A DNA stretch of 36,941 nt from Hyphomicrobiales bacterium. GTDB taxonomy: Bacteria > Pseudomonadota > Alphaproteobacteria > Rhizobiales > Xanthobacteraceae. The notes below the pieces were generated by a model. That model worked only from the letters and a program-made list of their open reading frames with translations, made no database searches and was not told where the DNA came from. Of this stretch, positions 25,045 through 32,871 are shown piece by piece. The stretch covers positions 1 through 36,941 of the forward strand of contig DAHUXA010000018.1 in assembly GCA_027307405.1 (NCBI GenBank), in the 5' to 3' direction. Made by a program: the position numbers and the translations under genes. Every line of letters starts with the position of its first letter. Position 1 is the stretch's first letter.

Positions 25045-25134
25045 GTGCTTGAGTTTCAACTCATTGGGTGGGGACTGATCCTGCTGTTCTTCGGCGCCAT
25101 GATCGGCGGCCATAAGAGCGTGACCGACCGTTAG
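25045..25134 (+). CDS. Possible single-pass membrane microprotein (29 aa)
   Basis: A short frame begins GTG and encodes FQLIGWGLILLFFGAMIGG with a basic end HKSVTDR. GGGGA lies 7 bases before the GTG. It has one hydrophobic helix and acceptable composition, but its length makes homology untestable here. The 276-base gap between glyQ and the next minus-strand gene holds nothing else. Confidence 0.3.
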   Translation: MLEFQLIGWGLILLFFGAMIGGHKSVTDR

Positions 25135-25165
25135 TCGGCCAATCGATCAGCAAAATCGCTGAATT

Positions 25166-25369
25166 CTAGAGACGGTATTCGCCAGTCGTCGGATCGAGCC
25201 GAAGCCTCGGACGATTTTCGGCGTCGGTAATTTTCGCCTTCACACGCCTGGCTTGTTCAAGCTCTTCGTTAATCCGGCGCGCTTCCTTGACGGCCCAATG
25301 CACGACCATGGCGCCGCCCAGTGCGATGAGCGACCACTTCACCAGCGGTGAAATCAGAAAAGACGGCAT
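25166..25369 (-). CDS. Small membrane protein (67 aa)
   Basis: Unassigned protein with one N-terminal hydrophobic helix (LVKWSLIALGGAMVVHWAV) followed by a charged helix (KEARRINEELEQARRVKAK) and an end with DPTTGEYRL. The final motif resembles small proteins I associate with Bradyrhizobium. The ATG has GGAG 6 bases upstream. The layout suggests a membrane anchor with a cytoplasmic helical arm. No function is known. Confidence 0.7.
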   Translation of the reverse strand: MPSFLISPLVKWSLIALGGAMVVHWAVKEARRINEELEQARRVKAKITDAENRPRLRLDPTTGEYRL

Positions 25370-25579
25370 AGGCAGCTCCGATCAATATCGACAGACGAAG
25401 GGTCGATTGCGAAGGCGGCATTTTCGGGGCGAATTGTCTTTACGCGCAAGTATGCCGCAGATGCAATAACGCCGGCATGCCGAAAAAGGCTTCCACTATT
25501 GGGATTTGCGTCGGATAGGCTAAGCTTGGTGCCGCAACGGCCACCGCCTTGAGTGGCCGGCCGGCCTGTGGAGGAGCCA

Positions 25580-26569
25580 ATGAGCAGCCCTGTAAAGGCC
25601 GGTCTAGCCGTTTCAACTTTGATCGCCGCTACCCTCGCCCTGTCTGCCCTGTTGCCCGGATCACGCGCCGCGGCAGACGCCTGGCCCAACCGGCCGGTGC
25701 GGTTCATCGTAACGCTCGGACCAGGCAGCGGCGTCGATATCGGTGCGCGGCTGTTCGCTGACAAGCTATCCGCGCGTTGGGGCCAGCCCGTGGTTGTGGA
25801 AAATCGGCCGGGTGGCGACGGCATGGTGGCCATCAGCAGCTTCCTCAGCGCGCATGACGATCACACCTTGCTGGTGTCGCCGGTGAGCTCATTCACCGCG
25901 CATCCCTATTTCCACGACAAGCTGCCGTACGACCCGCAGGACCTCATTCCAATCGCGCGTATCTCCAAGACGGTTGTTGCGGTGAGCGTACCTGCCTCGC
26001 TAAACGTCAATTCACTGAAAGAGTTGGAGGCACTGGCCCGCGCCAAACCTGATCAGTTGAACTGGACCACCGCAACGGGCTTTACCGATTTCGTCTTCGC
26101 CGGATTTCTGCACACCGTTGGACTCAAGATGGCGAAAGTGCCCTATAAGAATCCGGCGGGCGCCGTCACTGACCTCGCGTCAGGCACGATCCAGGTCTAC
26201 ATGCCGGCCTATGCGATCGTGCGACCGCAAGTCGAGGCAGGGACTGTGAAAGTGCTTGCAGTCACGAATCACGAACGCGCTCCTGCTATCCCCAATGTTC
26301 CAACCGCGGTTGAGGAAGGTTATCCGTCGCTCGAATTCGACGGGCTGGTTGGATTATTTGGCCCACCCGGCATTACCGATGATGTGCGCGCGAAGATCGC
26401 CGAGGACATCCGTACCGCGGCTGCCGATCCCGAGCTCGTGAAGCGACTGACGCAGACTGGGCAAATCGTCAGTCCCGGCAACGCCGCCGAATTTGCGGCC
26501 TCGATCGCACAGCAGCGCGCGCAAGTTGCCGCCGTTGCAAAGTTGTTCGGCAACAAGCCGGTGCAGTAA
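25580..26569 (+). CDS. TctC/Bug-type periplasmic substrate-binding protein
   Basis: 329-residue extracytoplasmic solute receptor of the tripartite tricarboxylate transporter family, usually binding carboxylates or related small molecules. A signal peptide spans about residues 1-33 (ending SRAAADA). The mature start WPNRPVRFIVTLGPGSGVD and the segments VENRPGGDGMVA and VPYKN are family hallmarks. The ATG at 25580 has GGAGG 5 bases upstream. No tctA or tctB genes are present nearby, so the receptor is an orphan; such extra Bug proteins are common in this order. Ligand unknown. Confidence 0.92.
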   Translation: MSSPVKAGLAVSTLIAATLALSALLPGSRAAADAWPNRPVRFIVTLGPGSGVDIGARLFADKLSARWGQPVVVENRPGGDGMVAISSFLSAHDDHTLLVSPVSSFTAHPYFHDKLPYDPQDLIPIARISKTVVAVSVPASLNVNSLKELEALARAKPDQLNWTTATGFTDFVFAGFLHTVGLKMAKVPYKNPAGAVTDLASGTIQVYMPAYAIVRPQVEAGTVKVLAVTNHERAPAIPNVPTAVEEGYPSLEFDGLVGLFGPPGITDDVRAKIAEDIRTAAADPELVKRLTQTGQIVSPGNAAEFAASIAQQRAQVAAVAKLFGNKPVQ

Positions 26570-26572
26570 ACG

Positions 26573-26594
26573 TCCCGCGAAGGCGAAGGCGGGA
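26573..26594. terminator. Short GC hairpin between convergent genes
   Basis: TCCCGC (26573-26578) pairs with GCGGGA (26589-26594) around a 10-base loop, just after the binding-protein stop. The T-run is only two bases, so termination is possible but weak. Confidence 0.3.
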
Positions 26595-26607
26595 TTGAGC
26601 GAAGAAT

Positions 26608-27513
26608 CTACAGCCCGTAACGGCTCCACAATGCGCGCGTCTCGAGCGCCGAGATAAAGTCGTCGGCAAGTCCGGGCTGGCGGGTGACCGCGTCTAAGAG
26701 ACCGACGCCTGCCAATCGCCGGCCAAACAGCGAACGCTCGCCGGAAATAAGGGGCGTATGCACCTTCTCGCCGAAACGCTCGCGTAAGGTCGACCGCAGA
26801 TCTCCAATGCGGTCGGCAAGTCCGAGCTCGATCGCCTTCTGCGCGGTCCAAAATTCACCGGAGAACAGCGTCTTGTCGGAACCATTGAGCTTGGACCCGC
26901 GGCGTTCCTTTACGAGCGCGATGAAGTGATCGTGGATGTCGTTTTGAATCGCCTTGATCCGTTTTACGTCCTCGGACTTTTCCGGCAGGAACGGATCCAG
27001 CATCGCCTTGCGGTCACCCGACGTATAGATGCGGCGCTCGATTCCGATCTTCTCCATCAGCTCGTTGAAGCCGAATGAGGCGCCGACAACGCCGATCGAT
27101 CCGACAATCGAAAACTCGTTGCAGATAATTTCGTCGGCGGCGCATGCGAGCATGTAGCCGCCGGAAGCACCGACGTCTTCTACGAAAGCGAAGACGGGAA
27201 TTTTCTTTTCTTCGGCAAGTTGCCGGATGCGCCCAAAGATCAGATGCGACTGTGACGGTGAGCCGCCTGGCGAGTTGATGATCAATGCCACCGCGCGCGC
27301 GTGGCGCGTCGCAAATGCCCGTTCCAGCGATCGGGCAATGGTGGAAAGCAGCAGCCCAGGTCGCAGCGGGGTGACGACCCCTATGACCCCCGCAAGTCGC
27401 ACCACGGGAACCACAGGTATGTCGGTGCGGAACCGGCGCGGAATCAGCCGGGCGAAAAAATCGATCATGTGCTTGCTGGGCCTAGGGTTGGGCAGGTTAT
27501 TGGAAATGGCCAT
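26608..27513 (-). CDS. S49 family serine peptidase (short SppA/SohB type)
   Basis: 301-residue S49 peptidase of the signal-peptide-peptidase A group. The Ser nucleophile is in GASGGYM (Ser117), and the Lys base is in the GDRKAMLDPF segment (Lys169). INSPGGSP and SIGVVGASFGF are also conserved. Unlike full-length SppA it lacks an obvious transmembrane anchor or signal peptide, so it may be cytoplasmic. Start: ATG at 27513 with GGGTGA close by; the ATG at 27468 (MIDFFARL) is an alternative. Divergent from a small membrane protein gene. Confidence 0.9.
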   Translation of the reverse strand: MAISNNLPNPRPSKHMIDFFARLIPRRFRTDIPVVPVVRLAGVIGVVTPLRPGLLLSTIARSLERAFATRHARAVALIINSPGGSPSQSHLIFGRIRQLAEEKKIPVFAFVEDVGASGGYMLACAADEIICNEFSIVGSIGVVGASFGFNELMEKIGIERRIYTSGDRKAMLDPFLPEKSEDVKRIKAIQNDIHDHFIALVKERRGSKLNGSDKTLFSGEFWTAQKAIELGLADRIGDLRSTLRERFGEKVHTPLISGERSLFGRRLAGVGLLDAVTRQPGLADDFISALETRALWSRYGL

Positions 27514-27715
27514 TTCACCCAGATAGGCAGCCGGTGCCCGTTAAGTCAAAGGTCGCGGCGCAGGCGCTATGAGCCGGAGCCAAGCGGGGAACCGAATATC
27601 GCAATGCGTTAGGTTTTGGCGATCGCCTTGAAAGTGTCTTTTATTGCCTAATTTTTAACTTTGGAATGCTTTTTGCTACGGAGTAGGCGCCGGTGAATTG
27701 GAAGAGGCGGATTTG

Positions 27716-27862
27716 ATGGATCCCAAGATCGCACTCCTGGTTATGTTGATCGGCGCCGTTATTGGGCTTTCGCACCTGAGCGAAGAGAATTTGGGTCGTA
27801 TGCGGCGCCAACTCTCCGAAAGACGCTGGCGCGAATTTGTGCCGGGGCGGCGTAGAGCTTAG
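27716..27862 (+). CDS. Small membrane protein (48 aa)
   Basis: Short, unassigned protein. It begins MDPKIALLVMLIGAVIGLSH, giving a single transmembrane helix, and ends with a strongly basic RRQLSERRWREFVPGRRRA tail. AGAGG lies 8 bases before the ATG. The pattern (DPKI, IGAVIGLSHLS, RRWREFVPGRR) is recalled as conserved in Bradyrhizobium relatives. It is convergent with the methyltransferase gene, with 7 bases between them. Function unknown. Confidence 0.7.
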   Translation: MDPKIALLVMLIGAVIGLSHLSEENLGRMRRQLSERRWREFVPGRRRA

Positions 27863-27869
27863 GCAGCGC

Positions 27870-28637
27870 TCACGCGTCCGCAATATTCAGCGTTTTCCCC
27901 TCGCGTAACACGGCCTCGGCTGCCGCCGTCGGTTGGCCGTCCTCATCATTGAGTACAAGAGCAGGATGGTTAACCAGCGGGCCGCTGGCAGCCTTCACCG
28001 CCCGCACGAGCACGCGGATCGGCGGCGCGCCTTCGCGCGGAAGCACCCGCAGCACGGCGATATCGCCGAACGCCGGCCGCAGCCCGCCGAGTACTTCGTC
28101 CAATCCATCCGCCCGCCAAATGAGCGTGAGAATGCCGCGTGGTTTCAAAAGCCATGCGGCAGTGCCGATCCAGCGCCCCAACAATCCCGGTGTCCCTACG
28201 TGAGCAAGTCGACGGAGCGGATCGGGCGAGACATTCTGGCGCTGCGGGTCGTGGAATGGCGGATTCATCAAGACCCTATCAATCGTCTCGGCTGAAAATC
28301 CGGCCGCCTTCAGAGCATCCAGGCTCTCGGCGTCGAGAGCCCGCACGTCCACGCGATCAGCCAGACGGTTTAGCCGGGCGTTGTGTGCCGCAAGTGCGCA
28401 CAGGATTGCATCAATCTCGACCAGCGTGACTTTCAATCCCGGAATACGCACAGCGAGGGCAAGGCCAGCGGCGCCGACACCAGATCCAAGATCGACTGCT
28501 TGCTCACCCGTGCGCGCTCCCGTGGCTGCCGCCAGCAGGATTGCGTCGTGGCCGACACGGTGGCCACGCATCGGCTGACGCACGCGAAGTCTGCCGCCAA
28601 GGATGGCATCTTCGCTGGTTTCGCTGTCAGTGACCAT
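27870..28637 (-). CDS. TrmN6-like adenine-N6 methyltransferase
   Basis: 255-residue SAM-dependent methyltransferase, most like tRNA1(Val) (adenine37-N6)-methyltransferase. SAM-binding motif I is VDLGSGVGAAGLALA; the catalytic NPPFHD motif (MNPPFHDP) marks an N6-adenine methylase. The N-terminal LRVRQPMRGHRVGHDAILLA segment is typical of this subgroup. The start at 28637 overlaps the end of the DUF2007 gene by 11 bases; ATG at 28649 is also possible. Both are likely translated together. The exact RNA target is inferred. Confidence 0.85.
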   Translation of the reverse strand: MVTDSETSEDAILGGRLRVRQPMRGHRVGHDAILLAAATGARTGEQAVDLGSGVGAAGLALAVRIPGLKVTLVEIDAILCALAAHNARLNRLADRVDVRALDAESLDALKAAGFSAETIDRVLMNPPFHDPQRQNVSPDPLRRLAHVGTPGLLGRWIGTAAWLLKPRGILTLIWRADGLDEVLGGLRPAFGDIAVLRVLPREGAPPIRVLVRAVKAASGPLVNHPALVLNDEDGQPTAAAEAVLREGKTLNIADA

Positions 28638-28857
28638 CGGGACGGAGTTCATGGCCGAGCCCGGCGTCTTGCAGAAGCCGCCGTGCGCGCAGCTCATGGT
28701 CTTTCGCGACAAGCACGCGGCGCGGCAGAATGCCGAGCGAGCCTTCCAGCACACTCATGTTTTGGTCGAACACCAACGGACGAATTCCGGCACTTTCCAG
28801 TAGCGCCACCACCGCCGAAACCAGGACTGCGTCGTTTGTACGAATGAGTTCGCGCAT
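28627..28857 (-). CDS. DUF2007 small protein
   Basis: 76-residue soluble protein of the DUF2007 family ('putative signal transducing protein', with a small ferredoxin-like fold). The pattern is ELIRTNDAVLVSAVVALLES, AGIRPLVFDQNM and RVLVAKDHELRARRLL. Its 3' end overlaps the TrmN6-like methyltransferase, giving a coupled pair. The start (28857) is 49 bases from a FixK-type box. Its role is unknown. Confidence 0.85.
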   Translation of the reverse strand: MRELIRTNDAVLVSAVVALLESAGIRPLVFDQNMSVLEGSLGILPRRVLVAKDHELRARRLLQDAGLGHELRPDGH

Positions 28858-28905
28858 GGACCTATGTCGGGCTTAATCCGTTGGAATTATGAGTAACTGC
28901 GGGTG

Positions 28906-28919
28906 TTGATCTAATGCAA
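28906..28919. promoter_or_regulatory. FixK-type box with -10 upstream of the polyprenyl synthase gene
   Basis: TTGATCTAATGCAA fits the FixK2-type consensus TTGA-N6-GCAA. On the plus strand a CATATT (28942-28947; four of six matches to TATAAT) is placed so that the box would be centred near -41.5 from the predicted start at about 28954. That is the classic class II activation geometry for the downstream prenyl synthase gene. In the minus direction no good -10 is present. Confidence 0.5.
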
Positions 28920-29028
28920 ACCTTGCCCACCGACGCCGCACCATATTGGGCAGATATGTTAATCTAGCGCACTTGCCGGCTTAGCGCAGCGTTCCTATGC
29001 TTGCTTTTTCTAACGCCGGAGATGAAAT

Positions 29029-30039
29029 TTGGCCGTCGTCCTCCCGTTTGAAAGTCCGAACCCCGCCTCGCTCAATCGTCTAGGTGAGCTGGTGGCGCCG
29101 GACATGGAACGCGTCAACTCAACGATCCTGGCGCGCACCGGCTCCGAAGTTGCCATGATCCCGGAGGTCGCAAATCATCTCATTTCTTCCGGTGGCAAGC
29201 GGCTGCGGCCGATGCTTACTCTGGCTATGGCCAGGCTCGGCGGCTATCCCGGTGACGGCCACGTCAAGCTCGCAGCGGCAGTTGAATTCATGCATACCGC
29301 AACGCTTTTGCACGACGATGTGGTCGACGAAAGCGACCTGCGGCGCGGGAAAATTGCTGCACGTATGCTTTGGGGGAATGAGGCGAGCGTGCTGGTGGGT
29401 GATTTCCTGCTTGGCCAGGCATTCAAGATGATGGTCGAAGTCGGAAATCTGCATGCCCTCGATATACTTTCCTCTGCGGCCGCCGTGATCGCGGAAGGCG
29501 AGGTCATGCAGCTCGGCACGGCGAAGAACACAGCCACCAACGAAGACGAATACCTGGCCGTAATCCGTGCCAAGACTGCTGAATTGTTCGCCGCTGCCTG
29601 TGAGGTCGGGCCGGCGCTGGCAGCAAGAGAGAAAGCCGAACTGGCGGCCTGCCGGTCGTTCGGAATGAATCTGGGGATCGCTTTTCAGCTGATAGACGAC
29701 GCCCTCGACTACGGGGGCAAGTCCGCGAAGCTCGGCAAGAATGTCGGCGATGATTTCCGCGAGGGAAAAATTACGTTGCCGGTGGTGTTGTCATTTCGGC
29801 GCGGCACTGAAAGTGAGCGCGCGTTCTGGAACCGTACGCTCGCCGAGGGCGATATCCGCGATGGCGATCTCGACGAGGCCATCGCGTTGATGGCGAAATA
29901 TCACTCGATTGAGGATACGGTTGGCCGTGCGCGCCACTATGGCGCGATCGCCACTGACGCGCTGGCACTCGTGCCGCCGTCGGAGATGAAGTCGGCGTTG
30001 GAAGAAGCCGTCGCATTCTGTATCGGCAGAGCGCATTAA
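29029..30039 (+). CDS. ispB: Long-chain polyprenyl diphosphate synthase (quinone side chain)
   Basis: 336-residue trans-prenyltransferase that builds the ubiquinone side chain (decaprenyl expected in most alphaproteobacteria). The first Asp-rich motif is DDVVD at 96-100, followed by DLRRG; the second is DDALD around residues 220-230, in the QLIDDALDYGG segment. Ala at position 91 (five before the first Asp) favours long products. The start is TTG at 29029, supported by GGAG 7 bases upstream; the absence of an upstream ATG makes this the likely start. A FixK-type box and -10 candidate lie upstream. Confidence 0.93.
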   Translation: MAVVLPFESPNPASLNRLGELVAPDMERVNSTILARTGSEVAMIPEVANHLISSGGKRLRPMLTLAMARLGGYPGDGHVKLAAAVEFMHTATLLHDDVVDESDLRRGKIAARMLWGNEASVLVGDFLLGQAFKMMVEVGNLHALDILSSAAAVIAEGEVMQLGTAKNTATNEDEYLAVIRAKTAELFAAACEVGPALAAREKAELAACRSFGMNLGIAFQLIDDALDYGGKSAKLGKNVGDDFREGKITLPVVLSFRRGTESERAFWNRTLAEGDIRDGDLDEAIALMAKYHSIEDTVGRARHYGAIATDALALVPPSEMKSALEEAVAFCIGRAH

Positions 30040-30055
30040 AGCGAGACCTGCGAAG

Positions 30056-30931
30056 TCAAGGCTGCGTGGACGCCGAGCCGATCATCGCTGGCTGTATCCA
30101 CCAATTGCTGTGCTGATCGCCGAGCTTTTGCGCCGCTGCTATCGCATCGGCTTGAGAGCCAAATAGCGCAAAGCACGTCGGTCCAGATCCCGACATGCGA
30201 GCGAGTTTGATCCGCGGCAAACTTTGCAAGGCACGCAGCATCTCTCCGACCACGGGTGCGCAGGCGCTCGCTGCTGGCGTGAGATCATTGTCGTGCTGCT
30301 TTAAAAACTCGATTAGCGCCCCAAACTCGCGCGGCACGTCAGCAATGCCATTTCGGCTCTGTGAGCCCGTAAACTTGCTAAACACCTCACGGGTCGCCAA
30401 CGCCACGCGCGGATTGACCAGCACTGCCGGCAGCGCCGGCAGGTCAATAGGCTCGGACAACAGCTCGCCGACGCCGCGCATGATGCGTGCACGTGAATCG
30501 AGGCAAACCGGCACGTCGGCACCGACTGCAAGCGCCGCCGACATAAGGCGGCGATCGTCGAAAGCAATACCGTTGGCGCGAGCCGCAAGCCGCAGTGCGG
30601 CCGCCGCATCAGCAGAACCACCGCCAAGGCCGGCTGCGACCGGGATATTCTTCTCAAGCCGGAAGACCCCGCCCCTCGTGCCAGCAATGCACTCATCGAG
30701 GGCGGTGCGTGCCTTCAGAATCAGATTGTCGGCGAGAGGCCCGCTTTTGCCGGCAAAGGGCCCGTTAATCTCAAGTCGATCCTCAGCGGCCGGCTGCAAT
30801 GTCAGCGTGTCGGCGACATCGGCGAACGCCACCAGGCTTTCGAGTTCGTGATAGCCGTCAGCTCGGCGGCCGAGCACCCGCAATGTCAGATTGATCTTGG
30901 CAGGTGCCTTTTCGAGCAGCGTCGCGCTCAC
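30056..30931 (-). CDS. ispE: 4-diphosphocytidyl-2-C-methyl-D-erythritol kinase
   Basis: GHMP-family kinase of the MEP isoprenoid pathway. KAPAKINLTLRVLGRRADGYH is the N-terminal signature; the ATP-binding motif is PVAAGLGGGSADAAAAL, and a C-terminal glycine-rich ARMSGSGPTCFALF is conserved. I chose the GTG at 30931 (291 residues) because AAGG lies 8 bases upstream; the frame runs on into the upstream TPR gene but that part is not coding here. Adjacent to the polyprenyl synthase gene (convergent, 16 bases), linking both to isoprenoid metabolism. Confidence 0.94.
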   Translation of the reverse strand: MSATLLEKAPAKINLTLRVLGRRADGYHELESLVAFADVADTLTLQPAAEDRLEINGPFAGKSGPLADNLILKARTALDECIAGTRGGVFRLEKNIPVAAGLGGGSADAAAALRLAARANGIAFDDRRLMSAALAVGADVPVCLDSRARIMRGVGELLSEPIDLPALPAVLVNPRVALATREVFSKFTGSQSRNGIADVPREFGALIEFLKQHDNDLTPAASACAPVVGEMLRALQSLPRIKLARMSGSGPTCFALFGSQADAIAAAQKLGDQHSNWWIQPAMIGSASTQP

Positions 30932-30960
30932 GCGAATAACCTTCGCCTGCGCATGCGCTA

Positions 30961-32703
30961 TCAGCCGCCGTCGCCGCTCTTCTTGCCGGCCTTGGCTTGC
31001 GACGAAGTCTCCTCGGGCAAGCCGGACTTCAGCTTTTCCTCGATCTTGGGGAGATCTTCGGGATCGGGCTTGAGATCGCGCGCATGCGCCCACTGGAACT
31101 TGGCCTCGAGTACGCGACCAACCCGCCAATAAGCATCACCAAGGTGGTCGTTGATGGTCGGATCTTCCGGCTTCAATTCAATCGCGCGCTCAAGCTGTTT
31201 GGTCGCTTCATCATAATTGCCGACGCGGTAGTAGGCCCAGCCGAGCGAATCCACGATATAGCCGTCATCGGGACGCTGCTGCACGGCCTTCTTAATCATG
31301 TCCATGCCTTCGTCCAGGTTGATGCCCTGATCGATCCAGGAATAGCCAAGATAGTTGAGCACGTGCGGCTGGTCGGGAAACAGCTCGAGCGCTTTCTTGA
31401 GATCTGTTTCCGCCTTCGCCCATTGCTTTGAGCGCTCGTAGCAAATGCCGCGAAAATAAAAGAGGACCCAGTTCGATTTTTCGGGATTTTGGATACCGGC
31501 AACGCCTTTGGAATAGACAGTCGCGCATTCCGCGAACTTCTTGTGCCCGCGCAAGACGTTGCCGAGCGCCATGACTGCTTCAAGGTCGTCGGGATGCTGC
31601 TTGATCAACGCCTCCAGATGCTTCTGCGCCTCGTCAGCCCGCTCCAGGCTATCGAGATTGGCAGCCATCTGGATTGCAGCATTGCGATGTAAGGGCGAAC
31701 TGATGGGGACGCGCTCATAAATCTTGATGGCCAACTCCGGCTTCTTGAGAGACTCGTAGAGATCGGCGAGCGACAGAAGCGCGAGTGGATGGCCGGGCGC
31801 GAGGAACAACGACAGTTGCAGATAGACCAAGCCAAGATCTTCGCCACCGCGACGACCGAGGGACGCGCCCAAGCCATAAAGCGCTTCAGCAGCGCCAGCT
31901 TGAGGGCTCGATACGAGGGGCGGCAACTTTTCTCCCGCCTTCAGCTTGTCCATTGCCTCGACTACAAGCGGGTGACGCGGCAAGGTTTTGTCGAACGTTT
32001 CGAAAATCGCCAATGCTTCCTTGGGCGAGCGATTGCGCGACATCCAACTGCCGTAAGCCTGCACGACCCGCAGCGCAGTGGAATCGAGCTTATAGGCGTG
32101 CTCAAGGCGTTTGCCGGCTTCCTTTGGGTTGCCGGCAGCGTCGTAGATGAGGCCGGCGTGTAGATCTTTGAAGATCGCGTACCATTCAGGGCCGGCAAGG
32201 TGGTCAATCGCCGCGACCGCGCCCTTGCTGTCATTTGTGCCATACATGCTCCAGGCCGAAAGGAGCGTCGCCGTAAGATCGGTGATCGGCCCGCGGATCG
32301 ACTGCGCCAGGTCGCGACGCGCCGCCGGATACTGCTTGCGCTTGAGCGAACTTACGCCAAGCACCAACTTGGCAACGCGATCGTTCTTGTCGACCTGGGC
32401 CACACGTTCGGCGAATTTCACTGCCTCATCGACGTCGCCATCAACAAGGAACGACAAGAAGGCCCGGTCGAGCAATTCGCCATTGTTCGGATCACGCTTG
32501 AGCGCGGCCCGGTAGTAGGCGGCCGCGGCGGCGGCATCGCGCTGCTGACCGGCGTGACGGGCGGCTAGATAACTGCCCGACGCGGTTATACCGGCAACGT
32601 CCAGCGTGCCCGTCGGCTGCGCGGCGAGCTGGATAGGTGCTGCCGCGAGAAAGGCGGCAAGCGCGCTGCCGGCAATGCAGCGGCCGAGGCTCGAAAACGT
32701 CAC
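30961..32703 (-). CDS. Secreted tetratricopeptide-repeat protein
   Basis: 580-residue exported TPR protein. Signal peptide ends near AAPIQLAAQ. Many 34-residue TPR units follow, including RDAAAAAAYYRAALKRDPNN, AKAETDLKKALELFPDQPHV and AIELKPEDPTINDHLGDAYW. Such proteins mediate protein-protein contacts in the periplasm; the target is unknown. The GTG at 32703 has GGAG 8 bases upstream and places the signal peptide at the start; a TTG at 32793 gives an odd extension. It lies 29 bases upstream of ispE on the same strand. The Lys/Gly-rich end (SSQAKAGKKSGDGG) is a tail. Confidence 0.9.
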   Translation of the reverse strand: MTFSSLGRCIAGSALAAFLAAAPIQLAAQPTGTLDVAGITASGSYLAARHAGQQRDAAAAAAYYRAALKRDPNNGELLDRAFLSFLVDGDVDEAVKFAERVAQVDKNDRVAKLVLGVSSLKRKQYPAARRDLAQSIRGPITDLTATLLSAWSMYGTNDSKGAVAAIDHLAGPEWYAIFKDLHAGLIYDAAGNPKEAGKRLEHAYKLDSTALRVVQAYGSWMSRNRSPKEALAIFETFDKTLPRHPLVVEAMDKLKAGEKLPPLVSSPQAGAAEALYGLGASLGRRGGEDLGLVYLQLSLFLAPGHPLALLSLADLYESLKKPELAIKIYERVPISSPLHRNAAIQMAANLDSLERADEAQKHLEALIKQHPDDLEAVMALGNVLRGHKKFAECATVYSKGVAGIQNPEKSNWVLFYFRGICYERSKQWAKAETDLKKALELFPDQPHVLNYLGYSWIDQGINLDEGMDMIKKAVQQRPDDGYIVDSLGWAYYRVGNYDEATKQLERAIELKPEDPTINDHLGDAYWRVGRVLEAKFQWAHARDLKPDPEDLPKIEEKLKSGLPEETSSQAKAGKKSGDGG

Positions 32704-32871
32704 GGGCGATGCTCCAATGAGGTGGGTGGCCGCGGATGACACGCGGACCGCCGATGTTGCGCCGAGAATGGCCTTTTTGCGCCGCTCCCGCAAGAACGTC
32801 TCGCGCGATGCGAACGGGTCACATTGAATGGTCCGATGTGGCGGTATCGTGACGAGGGCGCCCTGCGCAAG

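Noticed and set aside
24890-25165. T-box or other riboswitch before glyQ
   Set aside because: No T-box consensus or strong leader structure was visible; such leaders are not expected in alphaproteobacteria.
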